Source of the DNA: Micrococcaceae bacterium Sec5.8
GTDB lineage: Bacteria; Actinomycetota; Actinomycetes; Actinomycetales; Micrococcaceae
Length of the DNA: 64,000 bases
Reading direction: 5' to 3'
NCBI GenBank assembly: GCA_039636775.1
Contig: CP143429.1
Coordinates: 992,001 to 1,056,000, forward strand
Part shown: piece after piece, positions 16,610 through 25,955 of the stretch
Layout: the number at the start of each line of letters is the position of its first letter
Numbering within the stretch: position 1 is the first letter of the stretch
Notes under the pieces: model-generated
Seen by the model: only the letters and a program-made list of their open reading frames with translations
What the model was told of the DNA's origin: nothing
The model's database searches: none
Position numbers and translations under genes: made by a program

Positions 16610-17000
16610 GGACCAGCGGGTCCTCGCCGACCTCGGCTGGGAGCTGGAGCTGGAGCTGGAGGAGATCGTGGATCGTTTCGTCGGCAGGAGCGAAGCCGAC
16701 TTCACCGACGCACTCGAGGCGCAGCTGGGCCGGGAACTCGGAGAGGGCTGGGACCGCAAATACGAGCCCTGGTACCGGTCCGCGTTCGACCGCGAACTCG
16801 CGCCGGTTGACGGCGTGGTGGCGGCGCTGGATGGGTTGCGGATCCCGCACTGCGGGGCCTCCAGCGGGAGCCACGCCAAGATGCGGCGGACGCTGGGGCA
16901 GACGGGGCTGCTACCCCGTTTCGAGGGCAGGATCCTCAGTGCGACCGAAGTCGCGAGGGTCAAGCCTGCACCGGACTTGTTCCTGCACGCCGCCGGGACG
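16608..17000 (+). pseudogene. Remnant of a HAD-family phosphatase
   Basis: In one frame this stretch encodes a clear middle segment of a HAD phosphatase (phosphoglycolate phosphatase/beta-phosphoglucomutase type): 'VLADLGWELELELEEIVDRF', the cap domain, 'ASSGSHAKMRRTL' (motif II Ser/Thr region) and 'VKPAPDLFLHAA' (motif III Lys). The N-terminal nucleophile motif DxDG and the C-terminal acidic motif IV are both missing, and there is no start. The 6-base GAGCTG repeat at 16637-16654 has lengthened an N-terminal helix. The protein is therefore inactive debris. Between 17001 and 17267 I see no gene. Confidence 0.75.
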
Positions 17001-17267
17001 CCCGGCCGGCCCCGGAACCACAGTGTTCTCCGACATGCGGGACTTGCCCGCCCTCATTGTGTCCGGACGGCCCTGAAAAGCGGTCTTTGACGCCGAAATG
17101 CCCCACCTTTCACGCCTGCGCCCGGTGTGTCGGGCAGAAGAGCCGGTGGGACGCGGCACGCTGCCGCAAAGGTGGGGAGAATCCGCGCAGGAGCGCAGGA
17201 AGGCAGGGTAGCGGCTGGCCCTGGGGCGGCTACCGCCATCAGTCGTCGCGGGGCTTTTCCCGGCAAA

Positions 17268-17990
17268 TCAGCCGAAGACGGCGATGGCAATCGCGAGATA
17301 GTGCGCAGCGAAGGCGAAGACCGTGAGGGCATGGAAGAGTTCGTGGAACCCGAAGTGCTCATAGCTGAAGTTCGGTTTCTTCAGCGCGTAAAAGACCGCA
17401 CCGGTGATGTAGAGAGCGCCGCCGACGCAGATGAGAACGGCGGAGGCCACGTTGGCGGCGAAGAAATCGGGCAGATAGAACAGTGCCCCGCAGCCCAGCG
17501 CGATGTAGATCGGCACGTACAGCCAGCGCGGCGCGTCCGTCCACAGCAGCCGGAACAGCACCCCCAAGATGGCTCCGGTCCAGATCACCCACAGCAGGAG
17601 CTCTGCCTTGGGCCGGTCCAGCAGAGCCCACGCCAGCGGCGTGTAACTGCCGGCGATTACCAACATGATGTTCGTGTGGTCCAGACGTTTCAGGACGATC
17701 TTGACCCGCGGGGACCAGTTCCCGCGGTGGTAGACGGCGCTGACGCCGAACAGCAGTACCCCGGTGAAGGCGTAGACAGCACAGGCAACCTTCAGATCCG
17801 GCGTCGGGGCCAGAATAACCAGGACCAGGCCCGCGGCCAGCGCCAGCGGAGCCGTGACGGTATGGATCCAGCCGCGCCACTTGGGCTTGACCATCAGGAG
17901 TTCGGCCAGCCGGACCGCGGCATCGTCAAGGGGGCCTGCTCCACGGTCCGCGTGGGGCTCCGGCCCAGGCTCAGGGGTGTTGCTTTCCAT
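17268..17990 (-). CDS. trhA: Hemolysin III / TrhA family membrane protein (PAQR superfamily)
   Basis: The 240-residue protein has seven membrane helices from about residue 38. PAQR metal-site residues are visible: His in 'AVYHRGNW' (about 86-93), Asp-His in 'RLDHTNI', and the C-terminal histidines in 'HFGFHELFHALTVFAFAAHY' (about 216-235). Family members are implicated in membrane fluidity homeostasis and are probably zinc-dependent hydrolases. It diverges from the cis-prenyltransferase gene, the same pair as Rv1085c/Rv1086. Confidence 0.9.
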   Translation of the reverse strand: MESNTPEPGPEPHADRGAGPLDDAAVRLAELLMVKPKWRGWIHTVTAPLALAAGLVLVILAPTPDLKVACAVYAFTGVLLFGVSAVYHRGNWSPRVKIVLKRLDHTNIMLVIAGSYTPLAWALLDRPKAELLLWVIWTGAILGVLFRLLWTDAPRWLYVPIYIALGCGALFYLPDFFAANVASAVLICVGGALYITGAVFYALKKPNFSYEHFGFHELFHALTVFAFAAHYLAIAIAVFG

Positions 17991-18132
17991 GCCGCAATAA
18001 TAAACTACGGCCCGGTAAGGTACCGGCGAGTAGCCCGAGGTGGGTGACGAACCGGTTCTTCACGTGCGCCACAGTCCGCACTCCGGCGGGTAGCCTAGGA
18101 TGTGCACAACGGTCGTACTTCAAGGAAGCCAG

Positions 18133-18906
18133 GTGAATCTGCGGATGGAAATGCCCGGGTTCCTCTATGGCTTCTACGAGCGCAAACTCCAGCGCTCGAT
18201 GGACCCGGAGCGCATCCCGCGGCACATCGGCGTCATGGTGGACGGCAACCGGCGCTGGGCCCGGCAGTTCAACGCCCCGACCAGCCAGGGCCATCAGGCC
18301 GGGGCTGACAAGATCCATGAGTTCCTCGGCTGGTGCCAGGAGCTGGGCGTCAAAGTGGTCACGCTTTACATGCTCTCGACGGACAACATGAACCGCTCGG
18401 GCGAAGAACTTGACCTGCTCATGGGGATTATCGCCAACACGCTGGACCGGCTGGACGAGGACGCCGAGATTTCAGTCCATGCCATGGGCGCGCCGGAACT
18501 ACTGCCGGACTACCTTGCCGCACGGCTCAACCGGCTGACCGCCCGCACCCCCGCCCGCGAGAAGCTCCACGTCAATGTTGCGGTCGGCTACGGCGGCCGA
18601 CGGGAAATCGTGGACGCTGTCCGCGAACTGCTGCACGACGCCGTCGGACGGGGAGCGGACATCGGCAAACTCGCCGATGAACTGTCCGTCGATGACATCT
18701 CCCGTTTTCTCTACACGCGCGGGCAGCCCGATCCGGACCTGGTGATCCGTACCTCCGGGGAGCAGCGGCTCTCTGGTTTCCTGATGTGGCAAAGCGCGTA
18801 CAGCGAATTCTATTTCTGTGAGGCCCTCTGGCCCGCGTTCCGGAAAGTGGATTTCCTTCGGGCCCTGCGCGACTACGCGGGCCGGCAGCGCCGCTTCGGT
18901 TCCTGA
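18133..18906 (+). CDS. uppS: Short-type isoprenyl transferase (cis-prenyltransferase)
   Basis: The 257-residue protein has the catalytic motif 'VMVDGNRRWA' (Asp37) and the C-terminal 'RTSGEQRLSGF' and 'SEFYF' segments of Z-prenyl synthases. These enzymes add isopentenyl units with cis geometry to make polyprenyl phosphate carriers for wall polymers. Length and context match Rv1086, which makes short Z,E-farnesyl diphosphate, rather than the long-chain synthase that actinobacteria carry elsewhere. The GTG start at 18133 was chosen for AAGGAAG 5 bases upstream. Confidence 0.88.
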   Translation: MNLRMEMPGFLYGFYERKLQRSMDPERIPRHIGVMVDGNRRWARQFNAPTSQGHQAGADKIHEFLGWCQELGVKVVTLYMLSTDNMNRSGEELDLLMGIIANTLDRLDEDAEISVHAMGAPELLPDYLAARLNRLTARTPAREKLHVNVAVGYGGRREIVDAVRELLHDAVGRGADIGKLADELSVDDISRFLYTRGQPDPDLVIRTSGEQRLSGFLMWQSAYSEFYFCEALWPAFRKVDFLRALRDYAGRQRRFGS

Positions 18907-18979
18907 CGTATCCTGCGGTTCCGGGCGCGTCCATCGAGTGTTCATCCGGCGGGAACGGGAATCGCCGGAGAATTGGCGC

Positions 18980-19100
18980 CCTACACTCCACGGTGGGCGT
19001 AGGTTGATCCCATCAGCAGGCAAACTGCCCGCTGATCGGGGAGGCCGATACATGGAGCGGATGTCCGCACCGGGTGTAGGGGAGGCCGCGTCCGGCTTCC
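18980..19100 (+). promoter_or_regulatory. Structured leader upstream of phoH
   Basis: Three hairpins lie in tandem in the 252-base gap before phoH. HP1 pairs 18980-18984 with 18999-19003. HP2 (19009-19040) has about 13 bp: CCC, ATCAGC and GGCA arms closing an AAC loop, with one mismatch and one bulge. HP3 pairs 19081-19088 with 19093-19100. I do not recognise a known riboswitch. HP2 could also terminate uppS transcripts, though no T-run follows. Confidence 0.4.
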
Positions 19101-19158
19101 CGGCCGAGCCGCCTCACCACTAACAAATCCGGGCACGCGCCCCGGGGCTGGAGTTGAT

Positions 19159-20607
19159 GTGGCTACTTCTGAACAACTGCCCGACGTTCCCACCCACGAG
19201 AATCAGAACGCCTCTCGCGCCCGGCGAGCCACCCCCCAGACCGGTACCGCGGAGAATTCCGCCGGGGCCGGTCCTGCTGTTTCCGGGGAAGGGACAGCAC
19301 TTGGGGAAGCCGGGGAACCTGCCCGGAGCTTCGTGATCGATACCTCGGTGCTGCTCTCGGACCCGCTGGCCCTGCTGCGCTTCGCAGAGCATGAGGTGAT
19401 CCTGCCGATCGTCGTCATCAGCGAACTCGAAGGCAAGCGCCACGACCCCGAGCTCGGCTATTTCGCCCGCAAGGCGTTGCGGCTCCTCGATGACCTGCGG
19501 GTGGAGCACGGCGGGCTCGACCGCCCCATCCCGCTGGGGCACGACGGCGGCAGCCTCATGGTGGAGCTCAACCACATCTCCGCCGAGGTGCTCCCCACCG
19601 GCTTCCGCGGTGGGGACAACGACAGCCGGATCCTCGCCGTCGCCAAGAACCTCGCCAACGAGGGCCGGGACGTCACGGTGGTATCCAAGGATCTCCCGAT
19701 GCGCGTCAAGGCCTCCGCCATGGGTCTGCAAGCGGACGAGTACCGCAACGAACTCGTCAAGGACTCCGGGTGGACCGGCGTCGCAGAAATCGACGCCGGC
19801 GAGGAGGACATCTCCACCCTCTACGGCCACGAGCCGGTCTTCATCCCGGAAGCGGCCGAGATGCCGACGAATACCGGCCTGGTCATCCACTCCCAGCGGG
19901 GCTCCGCGCTCGGCCGGGTGGGCGCCGACAAGCAGGTCCGGCTGGTCAAGGGCGACCGTGAAGTGTTCGGGTTGCACGGACGCTCGGCCGAACAGCGGCT
20001 CGCGCTCGACCTGCTTATGGATCCTTCGGTCGGTATCGTCTCCCTCGGCGGCCGCGCCGGCACGGGAAAGTCCGCTCTGGCCCTCTGCGCGGGCCTTGAA
20101 GCCGTACTGGAGCGCCGGGAACACCGCAAGGTGATTGTCTTCCGGCCGCTCTACGCGGTGGGCGGACAGGAGCTTGGCTACCTGCCCGGGTCGGAGGCGG
20201 AAAAAATGAACCCGTGGGCGCAGGCTGTTTTCGACACCCTCGGCGCACTGGTCAGCCCGGAAGTGGTGGAGGAGGTGCTGGACCGCGGCATGCTCGAGGT
20301 GATGCCGCTGACCCACATCCGCGGCCGGTCACTGAACGATGCCTTCGTGATCGTGGATGAGGCGCAGTCGCTGGAAAAGAACGTCCTGCTGACGGTCATG
20401 AGCCGGATCGGGCAGAATTCCAAGATTGTCCTGACCCACGACGTCGCCCAGCGTGACAACCTTCTGGTGGGCCGGCACGACGGCGTTGCCGCCGTCGTCG
20501 AGACGCTCAAGGGGCATCCGCTCTTCGGCCACGTCACCCTCACCCGCTCCGAGCGATCGCCGATCGCTGCCCTCGTGACGGATTTACTCGAGGGGGCTGA
20601 GATCTAA
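19159..20607 (+). CDS. phoH2: PIN-PhoH fusion protein (PhoH2-type RNase/helicase)
   Basis: The 482-residue product has a disordered start (1-55), a PIN RNase domain (about 57-185, with 'FVIDTSVLL' carrying Asp61 and 'GGDNDSRIL' the second acidic cluster) and a PhoH P-loop ATPase from about 275. Walker A is GRAGTGKS (about 298-305), and the DEAQ box lies near residue 400. Characterised PhoH2 proteins unwind and cut RNA, and in mycobacteria they pair with a small antitoxin-like PhoAT encoded just upstream. I see no convincing PhoAT reading frame here; the upstream region holds hairpins instead. Its last part contains a rare TTA codon (20584-20586). Confidence 0.93.
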   Translation: MATSEQLPDVPTHENQNASRARRATPQTGTAENSAGAGPAVSGEGTALGEAGEPARSFVIDTSVLLSDPLALLRFAEHEVILPIVVISELEGKRHDPELGYFARKALRLLDDLRVEHGGLDRPIPLGHDGGSLMVELNHISAEVLPTGFRGGDNDSRILAVAKNLANEGRDVTVVSKDLPMRVKASAMGLQADEYRNELVKDSGWTGVAEIDAGEEDISTLYGHEPVFIPEAAEMPTNTGLVIHSQRGSALGRVGADKQVRLVKGDREVFGLHGRSAEQRLALDLLMDPSVGIVSLGGRAGTGKSALALCAGLEAVLERREHRKVIVFRPLYAVGGQELGYLPGSEAEKMNPWAQAVFDTLGALVSPEVVEEVLDRGMLEVMPLTHIRGRSLNDAFVIVDEAQSLEKNVLLTVMSRIGQNSKIVLTHDVAQRDNLLVGRHDGVAAVVETLKGHPLFGHVTLTRSERSPIAALVTDLLEGAEI

Positions 20608-20706
20608 GCGCCTTCCGCGGGGGCGCGGCCGGCGATGCGCTCCGCTGCGGGACGTCGCGGCCATGCCTGCAGTGTGCCTACGCTGCGGTAGCCCTGTGCG
20701 CGGCTG

Positions 20707-21366
20707 TCACCTTTCCCGTAGCGGGATTCCCAGGTATTCGGCCGTGGCTTCGTGGCCGTGCACTTGCAGGTGCCAGTCGGGGCGGATGAAGGCGGCGGGG
20801 GTGAGGCGGACTCGTTGGGCTTCCTGTCGCTGGCCGCCCCAGGACACGCGGGTGATGCCGTTGAGTTCGTAGCCGAGGGAACGGGAAACGCCGAGGGACT
20901 GCTGGTTCCAGACGGCGGCCTCGGACTCCGCGACGTCGGCGCCGAGCCAGTCGAAGGCGTAGAGGGCGACGGCGGCCCGCATCTCCTTGCCGAAGCCGCG
21001 GCCGTGCACGCTTTGTTTCAGCCAGGAGCCGGTGCTGACCGTCTTGAGGATGGCGAAGTCTTTGGCCTCGATGTCCTGGCAGCCGAGGAATTCGCCCCCG
21101 TGCCAGATACCCAGGAGCAGGGTCCATTCCGAGGGCGACGTGGTGGCGCGGCACTGCCAGTACCATTGCGCCATGTTGCGGCGGAGCTCCTCCGGCGGGG
21201 CCTCGGCCCAGGGCCGGCTGAAGGGGCTGCGGCCCGGTTCGTGGATGCCGCTCAGCGCCGCGTCCGCCGCCGCCGGGATTTCCTCGTCGCGGATGGGACG
21301 CAGCACAAGGCGGGGCGTGGTCAAGGTCAGGCCGAAAGGCGGCCAGTAGCGGGCGGGTTCAGTCAT
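20707..21366 (-). CDS. GNAT N-acetyltransferase (RimJ/RimL-like)
   Basis: The 219-residue protein opens with 'LTTPRLVLRPIRDEEIPAA' (about 14-32), the standard RimJ/RimL-type start, and has the acetyl-CoA loop region 'VHGRGFGKEMRAA' (about 139-151) and 'NQQSLGVSRSLGYE' near 173-186. Substrate is unknown; relatives acetylate ribosomal protein N-termini, amino acids or antibiotics. It is convergent with phoH, and its neighbour upstream on the same strand is the hypothetical gene at 21415. Confidence 0.85.
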   Translation of the reverse strand: MTEPARYWPPFGLTLTTPRLVLRPIRDEEIPAAADAALSGIHEPGRSPFSRPWAEAPPEELRRNMAQWYWQCRATTSPSEWTLLLGIWHGGEFLGCQDIEAKDFAILKTVSTGSWLKQSVHGRGFGKEMRAAVALYAFDWLGADVAESEAAVWNQQSLGVSRSLGYELNGITRVSWGGQRQEAQRVRLTPAAFIRPDWHLQVHGHEATAEYLGIPLRER

Positions 21367-21414
21367 CCGGGAAGCCTAACCGGGCAGCCGGTGCCCGGCC
21401 AGTTCCCCGCGCCG

Positions 21415-22242
21415 TCAGCCCGCCGGAAGCTCCCAGCTGATGTGTCCGCGGACGTCCGTCAGATTCATGGACTCGGCAAGGAACAAATCATCGAGCATGT
21501 ATTCCTCCACCGCCAGGATCCGAAGCCAGTGCCCGTAGCCGGGTTGCTCCTCGTCCGGCCCGCCATCCAGCCAGCGGCTCGCGACGCATACGCCGGTGCC
21601 GGCGTCGATCCTGACCACCGTCCGGCCCGGCCGGCACAGCGGCGCTCCCGGGTCGCTCGGACGGTAGCCGGGATTCGGCGTCACAGTGGTTTCGAGGGCG
21701 GGCCGGCCTTCGTGCATCACCTCGGTGATAGTGTCCAGTTCCACGGCATTCGAACGAGGAAATTCCAGCGGCACAGGGGCATTGCCGGCCAGTTCCACCG
21801 GGTCCAGCGCCGCCGCGAACCGGCCATTGCCGAAGCCGGGTTCACCGTAGGCGGCCTCCGGGCGGCGCCGGACCAGGCCCCGGTCATCGTAGACCGGGGT
21901 GACGAGGTGGGGCGGCAGCAGCCAGGTCTTTCGAGTGGAGCGGACGTAGAACACATCGCGGGAGTCGTTGATGCCCGTGGTGCTGTGCAGGACCAGGCCG
22001 TCCGCTGATTCCAACCTCAGGGCCCCGGGGCGGCGGAGCCATGCACGGACCAGATCCGGTGATGAGGCAGCGCCCGCACCATCGGCGCCGGCGAGGGGCC
22101 GGTCCAGGTACTCAAAGCGCAGTGACTGCCACTTCCACGGTGAGGAGCGGCAGAGGTTCCGGAAGGCGGCCGCCTCCTCCGGGGGATCTCCGGGGGTGCG
22201 CGCCCCGCGCGCGTTCACGTAGTCCCATGCGGCCATATCCAC
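21415..22242 (-). CDS. Hypothetical protein, 275 residues
   Basis: I do not recognise the family. The protein is soluble-looking with no signal peptide or membrane helix, and mixes beta-strand-like stretches (ALRLESADGLVLHSTTG; GRTVVRIDAGTGVCVASRW) that faintly recall lipid-sorting LolA-type strands. Codon use and GC match its neighbours, so it is probably a real gene. It is divergent from the prepilin peptidase across about 50 bases. Confidence 0.6.
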   Translation of the reverse strand: MDMAAWDYVNARGARTPGDPPEEAAAFRNLCRSSPWKWQSLRFEYLDRPLAGADGAGAASSPDLVRAWLRRPGALRLESADGLVLHSTTGINDSRDVFYVRSTRKTWLLPPHLVTPVYDDRGLVRRRPEAAYGEPGFGNGRFAAALDPVELAGNAPVPLEFPRSNAVELDTITEVMHEGRPALETTVTPNPGYRPSDPGAPLCRPGRTVVRIDAGTGVCVASRWLDGGPDEEQPGYGHWLRILAVEEYMLDDLFLAESMNLTDVRGHISWELPAG

Positions 22243-22293
22243 AGCTTACGCGGGCACTGCCCCGGCGGCCGGATATTCCCGTAGCATCCGAGG

Positions 22294-22857
22294 GTGATAC
22301 AACGGCTCGATGAACTGGATGGGGCGACGCCGCTGGCCTTCTGGCTGGTGCTGCTGGCGTGCGCCTACCTGGCCGTTACGGCCGTGCGCCTCACGCTCAT
22401 CGATGTTCGGCACCATCGGCTGCCGAACAGGATCGTTTTTCCGGCCTACGCCGTTGCAGGGGTGCTGCTGCTGGGCGCCGCGGTGCTCTCCGCGGCCCCC
22501 GGTGCGCCGGCCGTGGCCGCCGTGCCCGACGCCGGCGCGGGCCTCTTCGGAGTACCCGGGCTCCGCGTGGTGGCCGGGGGAGCGGCGTTGTGGCTCTTCT
22601 ACTTCCTGTTGCGCGCCTTGTATCCGCCGGGGATGGGGTTCGGCGACGTCAAGCTGGCGGGCGTGCTGGGAATGTACCTGGGGTTCCTCGGCTGGCCGCA
22701 CGTGCTGGCGGGCACCCTGGCCGCATTCCTGTTTGGCGCACTGTGGAGTCTGGCCCTGCTGGTTTCGCGGCGCGGCACCCTGAAGTCGAGTATCCCCTTC
22801 GGACCGTTCATGCTGGCCGGCGCCGCAGTCGCCATGGTCTTTCTCCCCGCGGCATGA
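22294..22857 (+). CDS. A24 family prepilin peptidase
   Basis: The 187-residue membrane protein is an aspartic protease of the type-IV prepilin peptidase family. The two catalytic aspartates are visible in 'LIDVRHHRLPN' (about residue 36) and 'GFGDVKLAG' (about 115). It lacks the N-terminal cysteine-rich methyltransferase domain, as in TadV/short actinobacterial forms. No pilin genes lie nearby, so its substrate must be encoded elsewhere. GTG 22294 is the only reasonable start. Confidence 0.87.
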   Translation: MIQRLDELDGATPLAFWLVLLACAYLAVTAVRLTLIDVRHHRLPNRIVFPAYAVAGVLLLGAAVLSAAPGAPAVAAVPDAGAGLFGVPGLRVVAGGAALWLFYFLLRALYPPGMGFGDVKLAGVLGMYLGFLGWPHVLAGTLAAFLFGALWSLALLVSRRGTLKSSIPFGPFMLAGAAVAMVFLPAA

Positions 22858-22895
22858 AGCGGAAGACGCCGGGCCGATGTGACTAGGCATGCGGC

Positions 22896-23366
22896 ATGGC
22901 AACCCCCGACTTCATCCTCAACCTTCGCGCCAGCATCGGCCATGGGACGCTCTGGATTCCCGGAGTCCGGGCTGTCGTGTTCGACGACGCCGGCCGGGTC
23001 CTGCTTGGCCAGCGGGCCGATAACGGCAGGTGGGGACTGATCACCGGGATTCTGGAGCCAGGCGAAGAACCGGCAGCGGGTCTGCTCCGGGAGGTCCTGG
23101 AGGAGACCGGCGTCGTCGCTGTGGCCGAACGGCTGGTCTCGGTCGACGCCGTCGGGCCCACCGTTTACCCCAACGGCGACGTCTGCCATTTCCTGACGCT
23201 GGACTTCCGGTGCCGCTATGTCGCCGGGGAGGCGAGGGTCAACGACGACGAATCCCTGGCCGTGGGCTGGTTCCTGCCGCAGGATTTCCCCGAGCTGATG
23301 TCCGGGCACCTGGAGAGCATTGACCGTGCGGGGCAGGCGGACGGGGCGGCCCACTTCCAGCGCTGA
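22896..23366 (+). CDS. Nudix hydrolase
   Basis: The 156-residue protein contains a full Nudix box: G-x5-E-x7-REVLEETGV at about residues 49-71, with the catalytic glutamates in 'REVLEET'. Such enzymes hydrolyse nucleoside diphosphates linked to another group. The preceding segment 'RVLLGQRADNGRWGLITG' resembles enzymes that act on NTPs, but substrate is uncertain. It is convergent with the MFS remnant. Confidence 0.88.
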   Translation: MATPDFILNLRASIGHGTLWIPGVRAVVFDDAGRVLLGQRADNGRWGLITGILEPGEEPAAGLLREVLEETGVVAVAERLVSVDAVGPTVYPNGDVCHFLTLDFRCRYVAGEARVNDDESLAVGWFLPQDFPELMSGHLESIDRAGQADGAAHFQR

Positions 23367-23372
23367 GGGCCC

Positions 23373-23740
23373 CTACCGCGCGCTGGCAGGAGGCACCGGA
23401 CCGGAGTGCCGTTCGGCCTCGAGACGTTCTGCCTCTTCTCCGCCGACAGCCTCGCCGCGGGCCACCATGCCGGCGGTGTCCGAGAGGGGGATCTGCCGCA
23501 AGGTCAGCGCAAGCACCAGGGCCACCGCGAGGAAGGGCAGCAGATACCAGAACACCGGCGCCAGCGAGTCGGCGTAGGCGTTGACGATCGCGTCCTTGAG
23601 CTGGGCCGGAAGCTGGCTGAGAGCCTGCGGATCCAGAGTGCGGGTGGACTGCGAGGCCTGTTCCGCCGAGGCTCCCGCGCCGGTGAACGCCTGCGCCAGG
23701 GAATCGGAAAGCCGGGCGGTGGTGCGGGGCCGGAGACGAC
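23373..23740 (-). pseudogene. C-terminal remnant of an MFS (EmrB/QacA-type) drug exporter
   Basis: The frame reads '..RLSDSLAQAFTGAG', then 'LKDAIVNAYADSLAPVFWYL' and 'LPFLAVALVLALTLRQIPLS', which are the last periplasmic loop and final helix of a 14-helix DHA2 transporter. Everything upstream is gone: the frame starts immediately beside the terminator hairpin at 23742, so a deletion joined this tail to the 3' side of fumC. The remaining roughly 120 codons cannot make a transporter. Confidence 0.72.
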
Positions 23741-23741
23741 A

Positions 23742-23776
23742 CCGGCCGGCACCTTTTGTGCAAAGGTGCCGGCCGG
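23742..23776 (-). terminator. Strong hairpin terminator downstream of fumC
   Basis: Arms 23742-23756 and 23762-23776 form a perfect 15-bp stem (CCGGCCGGCACCTTT and complement) with a 5-base loop, 47 bases past the fumC stop. Confidence 0.82.
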
Positions 23777-23822
23777 CGTCGGACGTTTGGCGGGGGTGGA
23801 GGTTCCACCCCGGGGGAGGGGG

Positions 23823-25259
23823 CTAGGCCTTGTGCGGCGGGCGCGTCATGGACATGACGTCCAGGGCGGTGTCCAGTTGTTCTTCGGTCAGTTCCCCGCG
23901 CTCCAGGAACCCCATGGCCACGACGGTTTCGCGGATGGTCAGGCCCTCGGCGACGGATTTCTTGGCGATTTTGGCGGCGTTTTCGTAGCCGATGAACTTG
24001 TTCAGCGGCGTCACGATGGACGGCGAGGCCTCGGCCAGGAAGCGGGCCCGTTCGACGTTGGCCGTGATGCCGTCGATCATCTTGTCGGCCATGACGCGGC
24101 TGGTGTTGGCCAGCAACCGGATGGACTCGAGCAGGTTGGCGGCCATGACGGGAATGCCGACGTTGAGTTCGAAGGCGCCGTTGGTGCCGGACCAGGCGAT
24201 GGTGGTGTCGTTGCCGATCACCTGGGCGCACACCATGATGGAGGCCTCGCAGATCACCGGGTTGACCTTGCCCGGCATGATCGAAGAGCCCGGCTGCAGG
24301 TCCGGGATCGCGATTTCGCCGAGGCCGGTGTTGGGGCCGGAGCCCATCCAGCGAAGGTCGTTGTTGATCTTCATGTAGGAAATCGCAATGTTGCGCAGCT
24401 GGCTGGAGGCCTCAATCAGGCCGTCGCGGTTGGCCTGGGCCTCGAAGTGGTCCCGCGCCTCGGTCAGCGGAAGCCCGGTGTCCGCGGACAGCAGTTCGAT
24501 GACCCGCTCCGGGAAACCGGCGGGCGTGTTGATCCCGGTGCCGACGGCGGTGCCGCCGAGCGGAACCTCGGCCACGCGCGGGAGTGAGGCATTGATGCGC
24601 TCGACGCCGTAGCGGACCTGTGCGGCGTAACCGCCGAACTCCTGGCCCAGGGTCACCGGGGTGGCGTCCATGAGGTGCGTGCGGCCGGACTTGACGACAT
24701 CCTTGAACTCGACGGCTTTGCGCTCCAGGGACTCGGCGAGGTAGCCCAGGGCCGGGATCAGGTCGTTGATCAGGGCGGACGTGGCGGCCACGTGGACCGA
24801 GGTAGGGAAGACGTCGTTGGAGGACTGTGAGGCGTTGACGTGGTCATTCGGGTGGACCACTTTGTCGCTTCCGGCGGCCTTCAGGGCCCGGGTGGCCAGC
24901 TCGGCGAGGACCTCGTTGGTGTTCATGTTCGAGGAGGTCCCGGAACCGGTCTGGAACACGTCGATGGGGAAATCGCCGTCGTACCCTCCGGCGGCCACCT
25001 CATCGGCGGCATCCGCGATCGCCTGGGCAAGCTCGCCGTCGAGCACTCCCAGTTCTGCGTTGGCCTGCGCTGCGGCCTTCTTGACGCGGGCCAACGCTTC
25101 GATGTGGGCGCGCTCAAGAGTTTTGCCGGAGATGGGGAAGTTTTCGACGGCGCGCTGCGTCTGGGCGCGGTACAAGGCGTTCACGGGGACGCGGACTTCG
25201 CCCATCGTGTCGTGTTCAATGCGGAATTCTTCGGTGTTCAACTCTTCTGTGGAAGTCAT
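23823..25259 (-). CDS. fumC: Class II fumarate hydratase
   Basis: The 478-residue enzyme belongs to the fumarase/aspartase superfamily. The signature loop [11 protein letters not shown] (about residues 319-329) carries the catalytic serine. '[14 protein letters not shown]' (about 106-119) and '[10 protein letters not shown]' match fumarase rather than aspartase. It hydrates fumarate to malate in the TCA cycle. The fum-glpX neighbourhood is conserved in actinobacteria. Transcription runs into a strong terminator. Confidence 0.95.
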   Translation of the reverse strand: MTSTEELNTEEFRIEHDTMGEVRVPVNALYRAQTQRAVENFPISGKTLERAHIEALARVKKAAAQANAELGVLDGELAQAIADAADEVAAGGYDGDFPIDVFQTGSGTSSNMNTNEVLAELATRALKAAGSDKVVHPNDHVNASQSSNDVFPTSVHVAATSALINDLIPALGYLAESLERKAVEFKDVVKSGRTHLMDATPVTLGQEFGGYAAQVRYGVERINASLPRVAEVPLGGTAVGTGINTPAGFPERVIELLSADTGLPLTEARDHFEAQANRDGLIEASSQLRNIAISYMKINNDLRWMGSGPNTGLGEIAIPDLQPGSSIMPGKVNPVICEASIMVCAQVIGNDTTIAWSGTNGAFELNVGIPVMAANLLESIRLLANTSRVMADKMIDGITANVERARFLAEASPSIVTPLNKFIGYENAAKIAKKSVAEGLTIRETVVAMGFLERGELTEEQLDTALDVMSMTRPPHKA

Positions 25260-25331
25260 GGGGCTAGCTTATTGGGCGGAGGGGTCCCATCGAAAACCGT
25301 GAAGGGCCCGCCGCCCGGCCGCCGGAGGACC

Positions 25332-25946
25332 CTAGAGCTCGCCGATACCGGAAACGAGGTCCGCCCGGCCGTCGGCCAGGGAGTAGGCGAGCCCGATCAC
25401 TGCGGACCGTCCGCTCCCGACAGCCTCGGAAATCACTCGCGAGCTGTCCACGAGCCGCTGTGACGTCTGCTTGACGTTTTCCACGACCATGTCGTTGACG
25501 TCGTGCCGGTCATTGCGCAGCGAGGTCAGCACCGCCGGGGTGATGCGCTCGACGAGGCTGCGCATGAAGCCCACGGGCATCTGGCCGGTCTCCATGGCGT
25601 TCTTGGTGGCCGTGACCGCGCCGCAGCTGTCATGCCCGAGGACCACGATCAGCGGCACCGAGAGGACGCTGACGCTGTATTCGAGCGAACCGAGGACGGC
25701 GTCGTCGATCACATGGCCTGCGGTGCGGACCACAAAGGCATCGCCGAGGCCCAGATCGAAGATGATTTCAGCGGCCAGCCGGGAATCCGAGCAGCCGAAG
25801 ATCACCGCGAAAGGGTGCTGGTTCTCCACGAGGGAGGAGCGGCGGGACGCGTCCTGGTTGGGATGGGAGGAGTTGCCGGAGACGAAGCGCTCATTGCCTT
25901 CGCGGAGGCGGCGCCAGGCAAGTGCGGGAGTGAGATAAGTAGCCAC
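25332..25946 (-). CDS. Beta-class carbonic anhydrase
   Basis: The 204-residue enzyme shows all beta-CA zinc ligands: Cys52 and Asp54 in 'GCSDSR', then His105 and Cys108 in 'GHDSCGAV'. It interconverts CO2 and bicarbonate in the cytoplasm. It lies between fumC and the DUF4245 gene on the same strand, starting 9 bases after the DUF4245 stop, so the two may be co-transcribed. Confidence 0.93.
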   Translation of the reverse strand: MATYLTPALAWRRLREGNERFVSGNSSHPNQDASRRSSLVENQHPFAVIFGCSDSRLAAEIIFDLGLGDAFVVRTAGHVIDDAVLGSLEYSVSVLSVPLIVVLGHDSCGAVTATKNAMETGQMPVGFMRSLVERITPAVLTSLRNDRHDVNDMVVENVKQTSQRLVDSSRVISEAVGSGRSAVIGLAYSLADGRADLVSGIGEL

Positions 25947-25955
25947 GGGCCTATT

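Noticed and set aside
20608..20706. Terminator between phoH and the acetyltransferase gene
   Set aside because: Only a 5-bp GC stem with a 9-base loop is visible, too weak to call.
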